From assembly GCA_945902915.1 (NCBI GenBank), contig CAMDNJ010000013.1:1-38372 (forward strand): a DNA stretch of 38,372 bases, read 5' to 3'. Numbering within the stretch: the first letter of the stretch is position 1; each line of letters opens with the position of its first letter. The translations under genes were made by a program, and so were the position numbers. The notes under the pieces were generated by a model. That model saw only the letters and a program-made list of their open reading frames with translations. It had not been told where the DNA came from and did not search any database. The DNA is from Crenothrix polyspora. GTDB lineage: Bacteria; Pseudomonadota; Gammaproteobacteria; Methylococcales; Methylomonadaceae. This document shows positions 22,411-31,546 of this stretch, piece after piece.

Positions 22411-22925
22411 AAACAACCGGACTCATCTTGATTGCCGTCGCAGTTTTGGCTTTGGGCGGGGGCATTATTGCTAGAGGTTTATTGTCATCGACAGATCAAG
22501 TTAGCACTACGTCCTTACCCGACTTTACCTTACCCGATGTCTCTGGTCAGCCACATGCTATTTCAGAATGGCAAGGCAAACTAAGAGTGATTAACTTTTG
22601 GGCGACTTGGTGCGGGCCTTGCCTCAAAGAAATTCCAGAATTTATCGAACTGCAAAACCACTATGCCGATAAAGGTCTGCAATTTATCGGCATTGCCGTA
22701 GATAGCCCAGAAGCCGTAGCAACCTATCTAAGTTCCATCAACATCAACTACCCTATGTTGGTTGGTGACATGCCCGCTATCAGCATCGCTCATGAACTGG
22801 GCAATCACATCGATGCCGTGCCTTTTACCGTCATTGTTAATCAACAAGGACAAATCATCCATCAACATGCCGGTGAGTTTTCTAAAGAGAAAATACTGGA
22901 AGTCATTACGCCGTTGCTTAATTAA
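22407..22925 (+). CDS. TlpA/ResA-like thiol-disulfide oxidoreductase
   Basis: LPDFTLPDVSGQPHAISEWQGKLRVINFWATWCGPCLKEIPEF; ATGA overlap with dsbD. Confidence 0.93.
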   Translation: MKTTGLILIAVAVLALGGGIIARGLLSSTDQVSTTSLPDFTLPDVSGQPHAISEWQGKLRVINFWATWCGPCLKEIPEFIELQNHYADKGLQFIGIAVDSPEAVATYLSSININYPMLVGDMPAISIAHELGNHIDAVPFTVIVNQQGQIIHQHAGEFSKEKILEVITPLLN

Positions 22926-22954
22926 GCATCGGTACACTTTCTGCAAGACTCCGT

Positions 22955-23013
22955 AGCCTCGATGAAACGCAGTGGAATCGAGGGGGTTCGGAGTGCTGTA
23001 AAACCTCGATTCC
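22955..23013. repeat. REP-like palindromic repeat
   Basis: ggaatcgagg (22974-22983) / cctcgattcc (23004-23013), plus a third cctcgat at 22957. Confidence 0.7.
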
Positions 23014-23175
23014 GCCTTGCTAAATCTAGGCATTTGCTGAGTCGTTTAGGAAGTCACCGTTAACTTTTCAATGATAATTAGTTAGATGTTAGGACAGCAA
23101 ACAGTCGTACAGGCAATACCTAAAAATAGCAGGGCATAAAAAATCCCCACGAAAAAATTTAAGTAGGGATTAGCT

Positions 23176-23790
23176 TCAAAGTTTCGTTTGTGGCGGATTG
23201 TTTGACGGCCAATCTACTTTACGTGTTTTTTTTCTGAGCAAAACACCAAAACCTAAAAGTCCTAATGTTAGTAACGCAATAGAAGTAGGCTCTGGAATTG
23301 TAGGTGGCGGATCTATTATTGTCGCATAAAGCTCTTCTTGAACTGTCCCTCCACGTGAAGATAATGTGTTCGCTTTCTCAAACGTGACTAAGTAGTAACC
23401 ATAGGTGAGTGACGCCGGTGCTTTAAAAGTAATATAATCAACTGTGCCATTGCCTGGGGATACCCATGAGTAAGCAAGAGAGTTTTTCTTTTGGACGCCA
23501 TTGAATGTAAAAGTAAAGTCAAGTTCTCCTGTGATTGGCGTGTTTTGTGCATAATATTCATTAACGCCCACTTGGAAACTTAAGGTTGCTACATCCTGCG
23601 GGGCATTAGATCCCCCGGTATCGCCCGAATGTCCAGTTATAAATAATTTATCCAATTGTGAGTTAATCTGATCGCCTATGCTTCCGACATATTCACTAGA
23701 CATACTCCATGCTAAAGGATGGGCATTTACCGTAGCACAGCCAAGCGACAGCACTAAAGAAATAGCTAAAGTAACATAAGTTTTTTTCAT
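23176..23790 (-). CDS. PEP-CTERM sorting domain-containing secreted protein
   Basis: Signal peptide MKKTYVTLAISLVLSLGCATVNA; C-terminal IPEPTSIALLTLGLLGFGVLLRKKTRK. Confidence 0.93.
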   Translation of the reverse strand: MKKTYVTLAISLVLSLGCATVNAHPLAWSMSSEYVGSIGDQINSQLDKLFITGHSGDTGGSNAPQDVATLSFQVGVNEYYAQNTPITGELDFTFTFNGVQKKNSLAYSWVSPGNGTVDYITFKAPASLTYGYYLVTFEKANTLSSRGGTVQEELYATIIDPPPTIPEPTSIALLTLGLLGFGVLLRKKTRKVDWPSNNPPQTKL

Positions 23791-24116
23791 AAATAAAATC
23801 CTAAATACAAGGTTAAAAATAATAATCGAATGGGTGAATGATTTAACGTAAGTGATTATTTTACATGCTGTAAATTCCTTTATAGCCCATATAGTTGGCT
23901 TTAGCGAAAAGTTTGTGTTTGACGAAATTTCGTTGTATATGACATTGATTTAAATTAATTTTCTGTTTTCTCTTGAAAATTAAACTTTGCTAAAACGCGT
24001 AACCTTTAGAGCATCGCTAGCGTCTTACGTCGCATGATTGAGATTTTATAGTCAAAAATCATTAAATGTTAAAGACGGGGTTGCAAACCCTCACCCCGCT
24101 GAGATGTATAAACACA

Positions 24117-24144
24117 GTAGGAACAGGTCGCGACCTGTTCCTAC
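24117..24144. repeat. 28-bp perfect loopless palindrome GTAGGAACAGGTCGCGACCTGTTCCTAC
   Basis: Read directly from sequence; intergenic. Confidence 0.95.
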
Positions 24145-24173
24145 ATGCACACGATTTATTTCAATTTCTTAGG

Positions 24174-24863
24174 CTATCCAGCTACCGAAACACTAACTAC
24201 ATCACTCCACTGCCCCACCTGTTCATCATGCAAGCGATAAATAGCCTTATATTTCCAGATAGCACTAGCCCCCAATGCCGGTAAGGGTGAGTTGTCGGTG
24301 GTGTTAGGTGCGCTGTTGATATTGAGTAAGACAAAATTATTACCATCGCCTCTATCTACCCAGATTTCTAGGGCGCTGGCTTGGCCTTTGGTCCAGATGA
24401 TAATCGGATGGCTCGCTTGATTTTGTACTGTTAATATAGGCTTCCAAGTGCTGGAATCTATGACTTGAGTGCTGCCGATTAGCCATAAATCTTGACCTAT
24501 GGCGGGGGTATAGTTTTTATGGGTTTTAATATGTGCAACTAGGGCGGTAAGTCTTGGAATAATACCGGGGTTAACAGCCGATGGAACGGGATTAAGCCGT
24601 TCTAATAAGATCGGCCAATCTGCAGAGCCGCTACCGCCATCACGTAGTGCATTTTTATAGGCCGTCCAATGTTGGCCGTAAGCCAGTACATCCGCTTGTG
24701 TATGCAGCGTATAGCGAAAGGCATCGGCATCAGCCTTGAGCGTTGCAACATCAACAGCGCTGACGTCCAGTAATGCCGCATAGCGAGGCATTGCTGCGGC
24801 AAAATGATCGAACATGTCGGCTTTGCCGTTGTCGGTCGTGGGCATAAAATAATTTATAGTCAT
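24174..24863 (-). CDS. Uncharacterised 229-aa protein with possible C-terminal beta-sandwich (Fn3-like) region
   Basis: Long ORF with ordinary composition; ALEIWVDRGDGNNFVLL...WKYKAIYRLHDEQVGQWSDVVSVSVAG. Confidence 0.75.
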   Translation of the reverse strand: MTINYFMPTTDNGKADMFDHFAAAMPRYAALLDVSAVDVATLKADADAFRYTLHTQADVLAYGQHWTAYKNALRDGGSGSADWPILLERLNPVPSAVNPGIIPRLTALVAHIKTHKNYTPAIGQDLWLIGSTQVIDSSTWKPILTVQNQASHPIIIWTKGQASALEIWVDRGDGNNFVLLNINSAPNTTDNSPLPALGASAIWKYKAIYRLHDEQVGQWSDVVSVSVAG

Positions 24864-24970
24864 AATGCTTAAGCTCCTTACGGTTGATTTACAAAGGTGG
24901 TATTACAGTGTCCAGTGGGTGTAGCGGTAATGCTTCACAGTCGTCTAGCTACGATGGCTAGTCGACTTTG

Positions 24971-25159
24971 CGTGACAAAATGTTATCTGGCTGTCATTGC
25001 TAGTGGTCTAGCTGCGTTTAAATGTGCTCTGGCAATGCCTAAATGTAGTCTAGCAGTGCCTAAATGATGCCTAGCCGGCATAGATTGTTTTTTATTTGTG
25101 TTTAAATGATAACTAGCAATGCCAGCTAGGGCTCGCAATAGCGCAGCCAGATAACTGGC
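24971..25159. repeat. 21-bp minisatellite
   Basis: Five contiguous 21-bp units (24971-24991, 24992-25012, 25013-25033, 25034-25054, 25055-25075) ending in (t)ctRGc, plus degenerate units up to 25159. Confidence 0.85.
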
Positions 25160-25539
25160 AAGCATTCATAAAAAATTAATTATGAGGCCCTTACATCCCG
25201 ATAGAGTGGCCAGAGGCCGAGAAAATAGTAAAGTCATAGGGCAAAAATAATGCCCGAGCTTTTAGCTAGGAAAATATGGGTTGTGCATAAGCATAATCAT
25301 AAAGGCGAGAAACAGCAAGATAAAGTGTAATTAATATCTACTTCTAGGATAAGTCGCAATCAGCCCCTAGCTACACTCGACTCGCGCAAACCATGCCTAG
25401 AGTCAAAATGATGAAAAAAGCTAACTAACAGCCGACAATCTGTCGCTATCATTTGTTAAAAACAGAATGTCTGGACAAAATATTACAAAACGGTAAAATT
25501 ACGCGCTGTTATCATCCATAAGCTGAGTTAAATACCTAA

Positions 25540-25983
25540 ATGGCGACGATTACCGTTTTAAATGGTCCAAACTTAAATCTATTGGGTATCCGAGAGCCTA
25601 GCTTATATGGCAATAAAACCCTCGCTGATATTCGTGACTCGCTAGAAATCAAAGCGACTGCATTAAATCATCAACTAGATTTTTATCAAAACAATGCCGA
25701 ACATGACATTATTGAATTGATACACTTAGCTTACCAAAAACACACGGATTTCATCATTATTAACCCTGCTGCCTTTACTCATACCAGCGTGGCGATCCGT
25801 GATGCTTTATTAGCAACCAAAATTCCCTTTATAGAGGTTCATTTATCAAACGTCCACGCACGCGAACCTTTTAGAAAACACTCTTATTTCTCAGATATTG
25901 CTCAAGGCGTTATCTGTGGCTTAGGAGCAATAGCATATGAACTGGCCTTACAAGCCGCCGACCAGATATTAACCGAGAGATGA
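25540..25983 (+). CDS. aroQ: Type II 3-dehydroquinate dehydratase
   Basis: [19 protein letters not shown]...[16 protein letters not shown]...[13 protein letters not shown]. Confidence 0.97.
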   Translation: MATITVLNGPNLNLLGIREPSLYGNKTLADIRDSLEIKATALNHQLDFYQNNAEHDIIELIHLAYQKHTDFIIINPAAFTHTSVAIRDALLATKIPFIEVHLSNVHAREPFRKHSYFSDIAQGVICGLGAIAYELALQAADQILTER

Positions 25984-25989
25984 TAAGCC

Positions 25990-26433
25990 ATGGATATTAG
26001 AAAAATAAAAAAACTCATCGAAATTATCGAAGAATCCGACATTGCCGAACTAGAAATCAAAGAAGGCGAAGAGTCGATACGCATTAGTCGCTATTCTGCG
26101 GCACCGGCTCAGGTCACTTATGCGCCTGCACCTATTAATACAGCAACTGCTCTAACAGGCGCTACTTCAGCACCCATAGCAGCAGAAGAAAAGATTACCG
26201 GGCATGTGGTCAAGTCTCCTATGGTAGGTACTTTTTATCGATCAGCTTCACCTGGCAGCAAAGTGTTTGTCGAAGTCGGCCAATCGGTAATGTCGGGTGA
26301 TACCTTATGTATTATTGAAGCCATGAAAATTCTTAATCAAATTGAAGCAGATAAATCTGGCGTTATTACTAAAATATTGGTTGATAACGCGGAGCCGGTC
26401 GAATACGGCCAACCCTTATTCATCATTGAATAA
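25990..26433 (+). CDS. accB: Acetyl-CoA carboxylase biotin carboxyl carrier protein
   Basis: Biotinylation motif [15 protein letters not shown]. Confidence 0.97.
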   Translation: MDIRKIKKLIEIIEESDIAELEIKEGEESIRISRYSAAPAQVTYAPAPINTATALTGATSAPIAAEEKITGHVVKSPMVGTFYRSASPGSKVFVEVGQSVMSGDTLCIIEAMKILNQIEADKSGVITKILVDNAEPVEYGQPLFIIE

Positions 26434-26447
26434 TCTGCGGGGATCTT

Positions 26448-27791
26448 ATGTTCAATAAAATTGTTATTGCCAATCGCGGCGAAATTGCCTTGCGTATCCT
26501 TCGCGCCTGCAGAGAATTAGGCATTAAAGTCGTTGCCGTGCATTCAGAAGCCGATCGCGATCTTAAGCATGTACGCTTAGCTGATGAATCGGTGTGCATA
26601 GGCCCTGCGGCTTCAGCAGATAGCTATCTGAATATTCCAGCCATTATCAGCGCCGCTGAAGTGACTGATGCAGAAGCCATCCATCCTGGTTATGGTTTCT
26701 TATCCGAAAATGCTGATTTTTCTGAAAAAGTAAAGCAAAGTGGCTTTGTCTTTATTGGCCCGAATGCCGAGACTATCCGCATGATGGGTGACAAGATTTC
26801 TGCTAAAAAAGCCATGCAGGCCGCAGGTATACCTTGCGTCCCTGGCAATAATGATCCTTTGTCAGACGATGATCAAAAGAACTTACGTATGGCTCAAGAA
26901 ATTGGCTATCCGGTCATTATTAAAGCGGCTGGCGGTGGCGGTGGTAGAGGTATGCGCACCGTGCATACTGAATCTGCGCTGATTAACTCCATAGCGATGA
27001 CTAAAGCCGAAGCCGGCAGTGCCTTTGGTAATTCAACCGTGTATATGGAAAAGTTTTTAGAAGATCCAAGGCACATTGAGTTTCAAGTCATGGCTGATGC
27101 TCACGGTAACGCGATTCACTTAGGCGAACGTGATTGCTCTATGCAACGTCGCCATCAAAAAGTAGTGGAAGAAGCGCCAGCTCCGGGCATTACGCCTGAA
27201 CAACGCAAACTCATCGGTGAACGTTGTGCTAAAGCCTGTATTGATATCGGTTACTTAGGCGCAGGTACCTTTGAATTTTTATATGAAAAAGGCGAGTTCT
27301 TTTTCATAGAAATGAATACGCGCGTACAAGTTGAACATCCAGTCACTGAAATGATTACGGGCTTTGATATTGTTAAAGAACAACTGCGTATTGCTGCAGG
27401 TGAACCACTTTCTATTACCCAAGATCAAGTTAAAATCACCGGCCATGCCATTGAATGCCGTTTGAATGCTGAAGACCCCAAGACCTTCATGCCTTGTCCT
27501 GGCACTATTGATCAATTCCATATGCCGGGTGGACCTGGTATCCGTTGTGAAACGCATATCTACAACGGCTATAAAGTACCGCCTTATTATGACTCTATGA
27601 TAGGTAAATTGATTGCTCACGGCGAAGACCGAAAAAGCGCTATTGCCCGTATGAACACGGCTTTAAGTGAAATCATTATCGATGGCATTAAAACCAATAT
27701 CCCGCTACAGCAAGATATTATGAATGACAGCGCTTTCGCACTAGGCCAGCAAAACATTCATTATTTGGAAAAGAAGTTAGGGATTTATTAG
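26448..27791 (+). CDS. accC: Acetyl-CoA carboxylase biotin carboxylase subunit
   Basis: [52 protein letters not shown]. Confidence 0.98.
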   Translation: MFNKIVIANRGEIALRILRACRELGIKVVAVHSEADRDLKHVRLADESVCIGPAASADSYLNIPAIISAAEVTDAEAIHPGYGFLSENADFSEKVKQSGFVFIGPNAETIRMMGDKISAKKAMQAAGIPCVPGNNDPLSDDDQKNLRMAQEIGYPVIIKAAGGGGGRGMRTVHTESALINSIAMTKAEAGSAFGNSTVYMEKFLEDPRHIEFQVMADAHGNAIHLGERDCSMQRRHQKVVEEAPAPGITPEQRKLIGERCAKACIDIGYLGAGTFEFLYEKGEFFFIEMNTRVQVEHPVTEMITGFDIVKEQLRIAAGEPLSITQDQVKITGHAIECRLNAEDPKTFMPCPGTIDQFHMPGGPGIRCETHIYNGYKVPPYYDSMIGKLIAHGEDRKSAIARMNTALSEIIIDGIKTNIPLQQDIMNDSAFALGQQNIHYLEKKLGIY

Positions 27792-27807
27792 TTCTGTAGT
27801 TCTTTAG

Positions 27808-27833
27808 GGTGGATAAGCGACAGCGCATCCACC
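27808..27833. repeat. REP-like hairpin between accC and the TA pair
   Basis: ggtggat aa gcg acag cgc atccacc. Confidence 0.65.
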
Positions 27834-27854
27834 TATAACATTCTGGAGTAATTT

Positions 27855-28055
27855 ATGACCTCTATTCTAGATATTGAGCAGGCTGTTCAACAATTATCTG
27901 CTCACGAATTGGCTGAATTTAGCCGATGGTTTACTCAGTTTAATGAAACTGTTTGGGATGCTCAGATTGAAGCTGATGCCGATGCGGGAAAATTAGATAA
28001 GCTGGCGACTGAAGCGCTAGCTGAATATAATAATGGCTCGGCGCGTGAGCTTTGA
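27855..28055 (+). CDS. Putative type II antitoxin (RelB-like)
   Basis: 66-aa acidic protein, overlaps the downstream RelE/ParE-like ORF (tTTGA). Confidence 0.7.
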   Translation: MTSILDIEQAVQQLSAHELAEFSRWFTQFNETVWDAQIEADADAGKLDKLATEALAEYNNGSAREL

Positions 28056-28312
28056 AGCACTTTACCTCTTCAAAGTTCTGGCAACATTTCGATGCGTTGC
28101 CTGCTAATATTCAACAACAAGCACGCAATAGCTATGAACTGCTCAAACAAAATTCGCAACATCCTTCGTTGCAATTTAAATCCATTAAAAATGGAGCATT
28201 TCGTAGCGTACGCGTGAGCTTAGGGTATCGCGCCCTTGGTGTTCCAGTTGATTTAGGTGTGCAATGGTTTTGGATTGGCAGTCATGCCGACTATGATAAA
28301 TTGCTTGGTTAA
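28052..28312 (+). CDS. Putative RelE/ParE-type toxin (TTG start)
   Basis: 86-aa basic protein: SLQFKSIKNGAFRSVRVSLGYRALGV...WFWIGSHADYDKLLG. Confidence 0.78.
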   Translation: MKHFTSSKFWQHFDALPANIQQQARNSYELLKQNSQHPSLQFKSIKNGAFRSVRVSLGYRALGVPVDLGVQWFWIGSHADYDKLLG

Positions 28313-28417
28313 CGCCTCGACAGTACAGCGTTGTTCTACTTACATTTTAAAAACCGTAAGCTCTGCGACTTACTATCTCTAACCTCATCTACTATCCATC
28401 CTAAACCACATATCATC

Positions 28418-29296
28418 ATGGCCTGGCATCAAATTTCCGTTATCACTCAAGAAAACATCGCTCCCCAATTAGCGGATTATTTCAGTAATCTAGGCGCCGT
28501 GTCTGTCACTTATATGGATGCCGAAGACGAGCCCGTCTACGAACCGGCTATCGGCGAAACCAAAATATGGAGTAACACTCAAGTTATCGCCCTCTATGAA
28601 TTAGATGCTGATCCCGAGCTAATAAAAACTCAGGTTTATCAGCACTTTAATCATGAGGATTTGCATGATTGGGTGTATGAAGCCATTGCCGATCAGGAAT
28701 GGGAACGTGCTTGGATGGAATATTATAAGCCGATGAAATTTGCAGATAGACTTTGGGTATGCCCAACCGATCAAGAGCAACATGAGTCGGGTACGGTTTG
28801 CCTGACCCTAGATCCAGGGCTTGCCTTTGGCACTGGCACACATCCAACCACGGCCTTATGTTTAGAATGGTTAGCTAGTCATGAGTTAAGCGCTAAAACT
28901 GTCATCGATTACGGCTGTGGCTCCGGCATACTAGCGGTTGCCGCAGTATTGCTAGGTGCTAAAGTCGCTCATGCCGTGGATATAGATCCGCAAGCAATTA
29001 CGGCTACGATAAGTAATGCCTTAAAAAATAAGGTGGTAGATAAAATTAAAACCTATCTGCCTGAACAGTTCACGCCTTTTCAGGCCGATATCGTCTTAGC
29101 CAATATCTTAGCTAAACCTTTAATTGATATGGCTGAGCAGATTTGTGCCTTAGTGGTTTCGGGCGGTCAACTCGTATTATCAGGTATCCTACATGAACAA
29201 GCTGAATCTGTTATCAATGCCTACCAGCACGAAATTATTTTTAACCCTTTGGTACAACAAGAAGATTGGATCAGGCTTGAAGGCATCAAGCGCTAG
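28418..29296 (+). CDS. prmA: Ribosomal protein L11 methyltransferase (start trimmed to MAWHQISV)
   Basis: LDPGLAFGTGTHPTTALCLEWL; DYGCGSGILAVAAVLLGA; VLANILAKPLI. Confidence 0.97.
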   Translation: MAWHQISVITQENIAPQLADYFSNLGAVSVTYMDAEDEPVYEPAIGETKIWSNTQVIALYELDADPELIKTQVYQHFNHEDLHDWVYEAIADQEWERAWMEYYKPMKFADRLWVCPTDQEQHESGTVCLTLDPGLAFGTGTHPTTALCLEWLASHELSAKTVIDYGCGSGILAVAAVLLGAKVAHAVDIDPQAITATISNALKNKVVDKIKTYLPEQFTPFQADIVLANILAKPLIDMAEQICALVVSGGQLVLSGILHEQAESVINAYQHEIIFNPLVQQEDWIRLEGIKR

Positions 29297-29354
29297 CCAT
29301 ACACATCGGCCTTTTTGCCTTTAGCCCTTAACCTTTAGCCCCACTGAAACATCC

Positions 29355-30551
29355 ATGTCACTACCTGAAATCTATTTAAAAAAGAACGAAGACAAACGCT
29401 TACGCAAAGGACATCTCTGGGTATTTAGCAATGAAGTAGATACCCAGCGCTCACCGCTGGAACAATTTGCAGCGGGCGACCTCGCGCAGCTTAAAAGTGA
29501 TGATGGCAAAATCTTGGGCACGGTATATGTCAATCCGCAAGCACTGATATGTGCGCGCTTGCTATCAAGAAAACCCAATCTAAAATGCGGCAGTAATTTT
29601 TTCAAAGAGCGCTTAACGACTGCGCTGATTTTGCGTGAAAAGCTTTTTACTCAACCCTATTATCGTTTAGTTTTTGGTGAAAGCGACGGTTTGCCTGGTT
29701 TGGTTATTGATCGCTTTGGCTCGGTTTTTTCGGTGCAGATCACTACGGCCGGCATAGAGCAACGTAAGGAATCCTTAATCGCTGCACTGGTAGAGTTGTT
29801 TGAGCCCACCGCGATCATACTCAAAAATGATAACAGCCAGAGACAGCTAGAAGGCTTAAGTTTGGAGTCTGAAGTCGCCTATGGTCATCTTCCTGATTCC
29901 GTTATTATCGAAGAAAATGCTGCGCAATTTAAGATCGATATATTGAATGGCCAAAAAACGGGCTGGTTTTACGATCACCGCAGCAGTCGGGCTATGGTCG
30001 CTAATATTGCCAAAGATCAACGAGTATTAGATTTGTTTTCTTATACCGGCGCTTGGGGCATACCCGCAGCGATGGCAGGAGCAACAGAAGTGACTTGTGT
30101 CGATGCCTCTGAAAGCGCGTTAACACTAGCTAAAGAAAATGCTACGCTTAATCAGGTTGACGGTAAAATGCATTTTGTGCGCAGTGATGTTTTCGAATTT
30201 TTAAAGCAAGCCCGCCTAGATAATCAGCTTTATGATATTATCATCCTTGATCCGCCGGCACTTGTTAAACGCAAAAAAGATTTTAAACAAGGTTATGAAG
30301 CTTATAGGCGTTTAAACCACTTAGCACTACAAGTTTTATCCAAAAACGGTATTCTAGTTTCGGCCTCTTGTTCTTATCACCTAAGTCGTGAAAATTTGCA
30401 TGAAATTTTACGTTCTTCAGGGAAACATATAGATCGGCATTTAGTGTTTTTTGCTAGCGGTGGACAAGGACCTGATCACCCCATAGACCCTGCAGCGCCT
30501 GAAACAGAATACCTAAAAACGTTCTTTTGTTCGGTGTCTTCTAGCTTATAA
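29355..30551 (+). CDS. rlmI: 23S rRNA (cytosine-1962-C5)-methyltransferase RlmI-like
   Basis: PUA-like N-terminus KNEDKRLRKGHLWVFSNEVD; LPGLVIDRFG; FSYTGAWGIPAAMAGA; LDPPAL. Confidence 0.9.
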   Translation: MSLPEIYLKKNEDKRLRKGHLWVFSNEVDTQRSPLEQFAAGDLAQLKSDDGKILGTVYVNPQALICARLLSRKPNLKCGSNFFKERLTTALILREKLFTQPYYRLVFGESDGLPGLVIDRFGSVFSVQITTAGIEQRKESLIAALVELFEPTAIILKNDNSQRQLEGLSLESEVAYGHLPDSVIIEENAAQFKIDILNGQKTGWFYDHRSSRAMVANIAKDQRVLDLFSYTGAWGIPAAMAGATEVTCVDASESALTLAKENATLNQVDGKMHFVRSDVFEFLKQARLDNQLYDIIILDPPALVKRKKDFKQGYEAYRRLNHLALQVLSKNGILVSASCSYHLSRENLHEILRSSGKHIDRHLVFFASGGQGPDHPIDPAAPETEYLKTFFCSVSSSL

Positions 30552-30587
30552 AAGCTTTGAGCTATCAGCACGGCCATTATAAAATGG

Positions 30588-30775
30588 GGTTACCAACTTA
30601 AAGCGGGACAGCTTCAGCTTAGACGAAAGGCTCAGGGCGAAAGACTAAGCCTAGGAAGCTAGCAACTTAAGGCGTCACAGGTACTAGGCTTTGCCCTTTG
30701 CCCTTTGTCTGCGCTTAGAAGAACCCTGCCTAAAAGTGAACATTTAAGCTAGTGTCCCGTCTTAAATTGGTAGCC
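30588..30775. mobile_element. MITE-like element, about 188 bp
   Basis: Terminal inverted repeats ggttaccaacttaaagcgggaca (30588-30610) / tgtcccgtcttaaattggtagcc (30753-30775), 19 of 23 matching. Confidence 0.78.
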
Positions 30776-30831
30776 ATATAAGACGATTAAAATCATAATA
30801 ATAATTAACTTAAGTCAAGGATATATAAACC

Positions 30832-31359
30832 ATGAAAGCATGTGACTCCTGTAACGGCAGAGCTGAAATTGGCAAAAATCATAGACAAGTCCCCGTTCTA
30901 CAAAGAGCGATAGGGCTAGTTCTTGTTTATTTGCCGATATTCACCTTACCTTTTGTATTTCTTAGTGCCTATTTGACTTATTATCACTTGCGCATGATTG
31001 GTGGAACGAACATTAAAACTTTCTCTGATTTTCTACCGGAAAGAAGCAGTCATCGCTATAACTTGAAAAATCAAATTACCATGCACGGCTCCTTTAAAAT
31101 GAGCCTGTCTCAATCAAAACTGTATTGGATATTAAACTGCACTTGGTATTGCCCAGTCAGTGTTGCCGTTTTTGAATGGCATGCTTATCTTGTTAAAATT
31201 GTTGAAAATTGGTGGTGCCCTTTCACCCATGAAAAGAAAGAAGGCTATAGCAACGCCAAAATTGACCAGTCGTTCTGGCATATCTATCCTGAAGACAGCG
31301 CTAAATTGCATGAAGAAGACAGAGACAATCCTATCTGGAATGAATCCGTAGATAAATAA
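30832..31359 (+). CDS. Uncharacterised 175-aa membrane-associated protein with N-terminal CDSC motif
   Basis: MKACDSCNGRAEIG..., hydrophobic segment QRAIGLVLVYLPIFTLPFVFLSAYLTYYHL, second hydrophobic stretch LYWILNCTWYCPVSVAVFEW. Confidence 0.75.
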   Translation: MKACDSCNGRAEIGKNHRQVPVLQRAIGLVLVYLPIFTLPFVFLSAYLTYYHLRMIGGTNIKTFSDFLPERSSHRYNLKNQITMHGSFKMSLSQSKLYWILNCTWYCPVSVAVFEWHAYLVKIVENWWCPFTHEKKEGYSNAKIDQSFWHIYPEDSAKLHEEDRDNPIWNESVDK

Positions 31360-31441
31360 CATTTAGATAAAAGGCACAAGGCATAAGGTCATGCATTTTA
31401 CGGTTAGCAACTTAGGTAACTCGCAAAAAATAAAATACCCT

Positions 31442-31517
31442 ATAGGATGTGCTGAACAACTTGAAGCGCATCGCTTTATAGGCATGATGCGCTTCACTAT
31501 CGTTCAGCACATCCTAT
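31442..31517. repeat. Nested REP-like palindrome
   Basis: Outer 16-bp perfect arms ataggatgtgctgaac/gttcagcacatcctat (31442-31457, 31502-31517), inner 10-bp perfect arms gaagcgcatc/gatgcgcttc (31463-31472, 31486-31495). Confidence 0.9.
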
Positions 31518-31546
31518 GAAAATGGGGGTTTATTATTGCGTCTTAC

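Noticed and set aside
23791-24060. sigma54 promoter / PEP-CTERM box upstream of the PEP-CTERM gene
   Set aside because: I could not find a GG-N10-GC pattern with acceptable flanks on the minus strand by eye.
24971-25159. CRISPR array
   Set aside because: Period is 21 bp with no conserved-repeat/unique-spacer alternation; no cas genes in the window.
24983-25165. 60-aa repeat ORF as a genuine protein gene
   Set aside because: It is entirely a degenerate 21-bp minisatellite, and the array continues past the stop codon. Kept only as a repeat.
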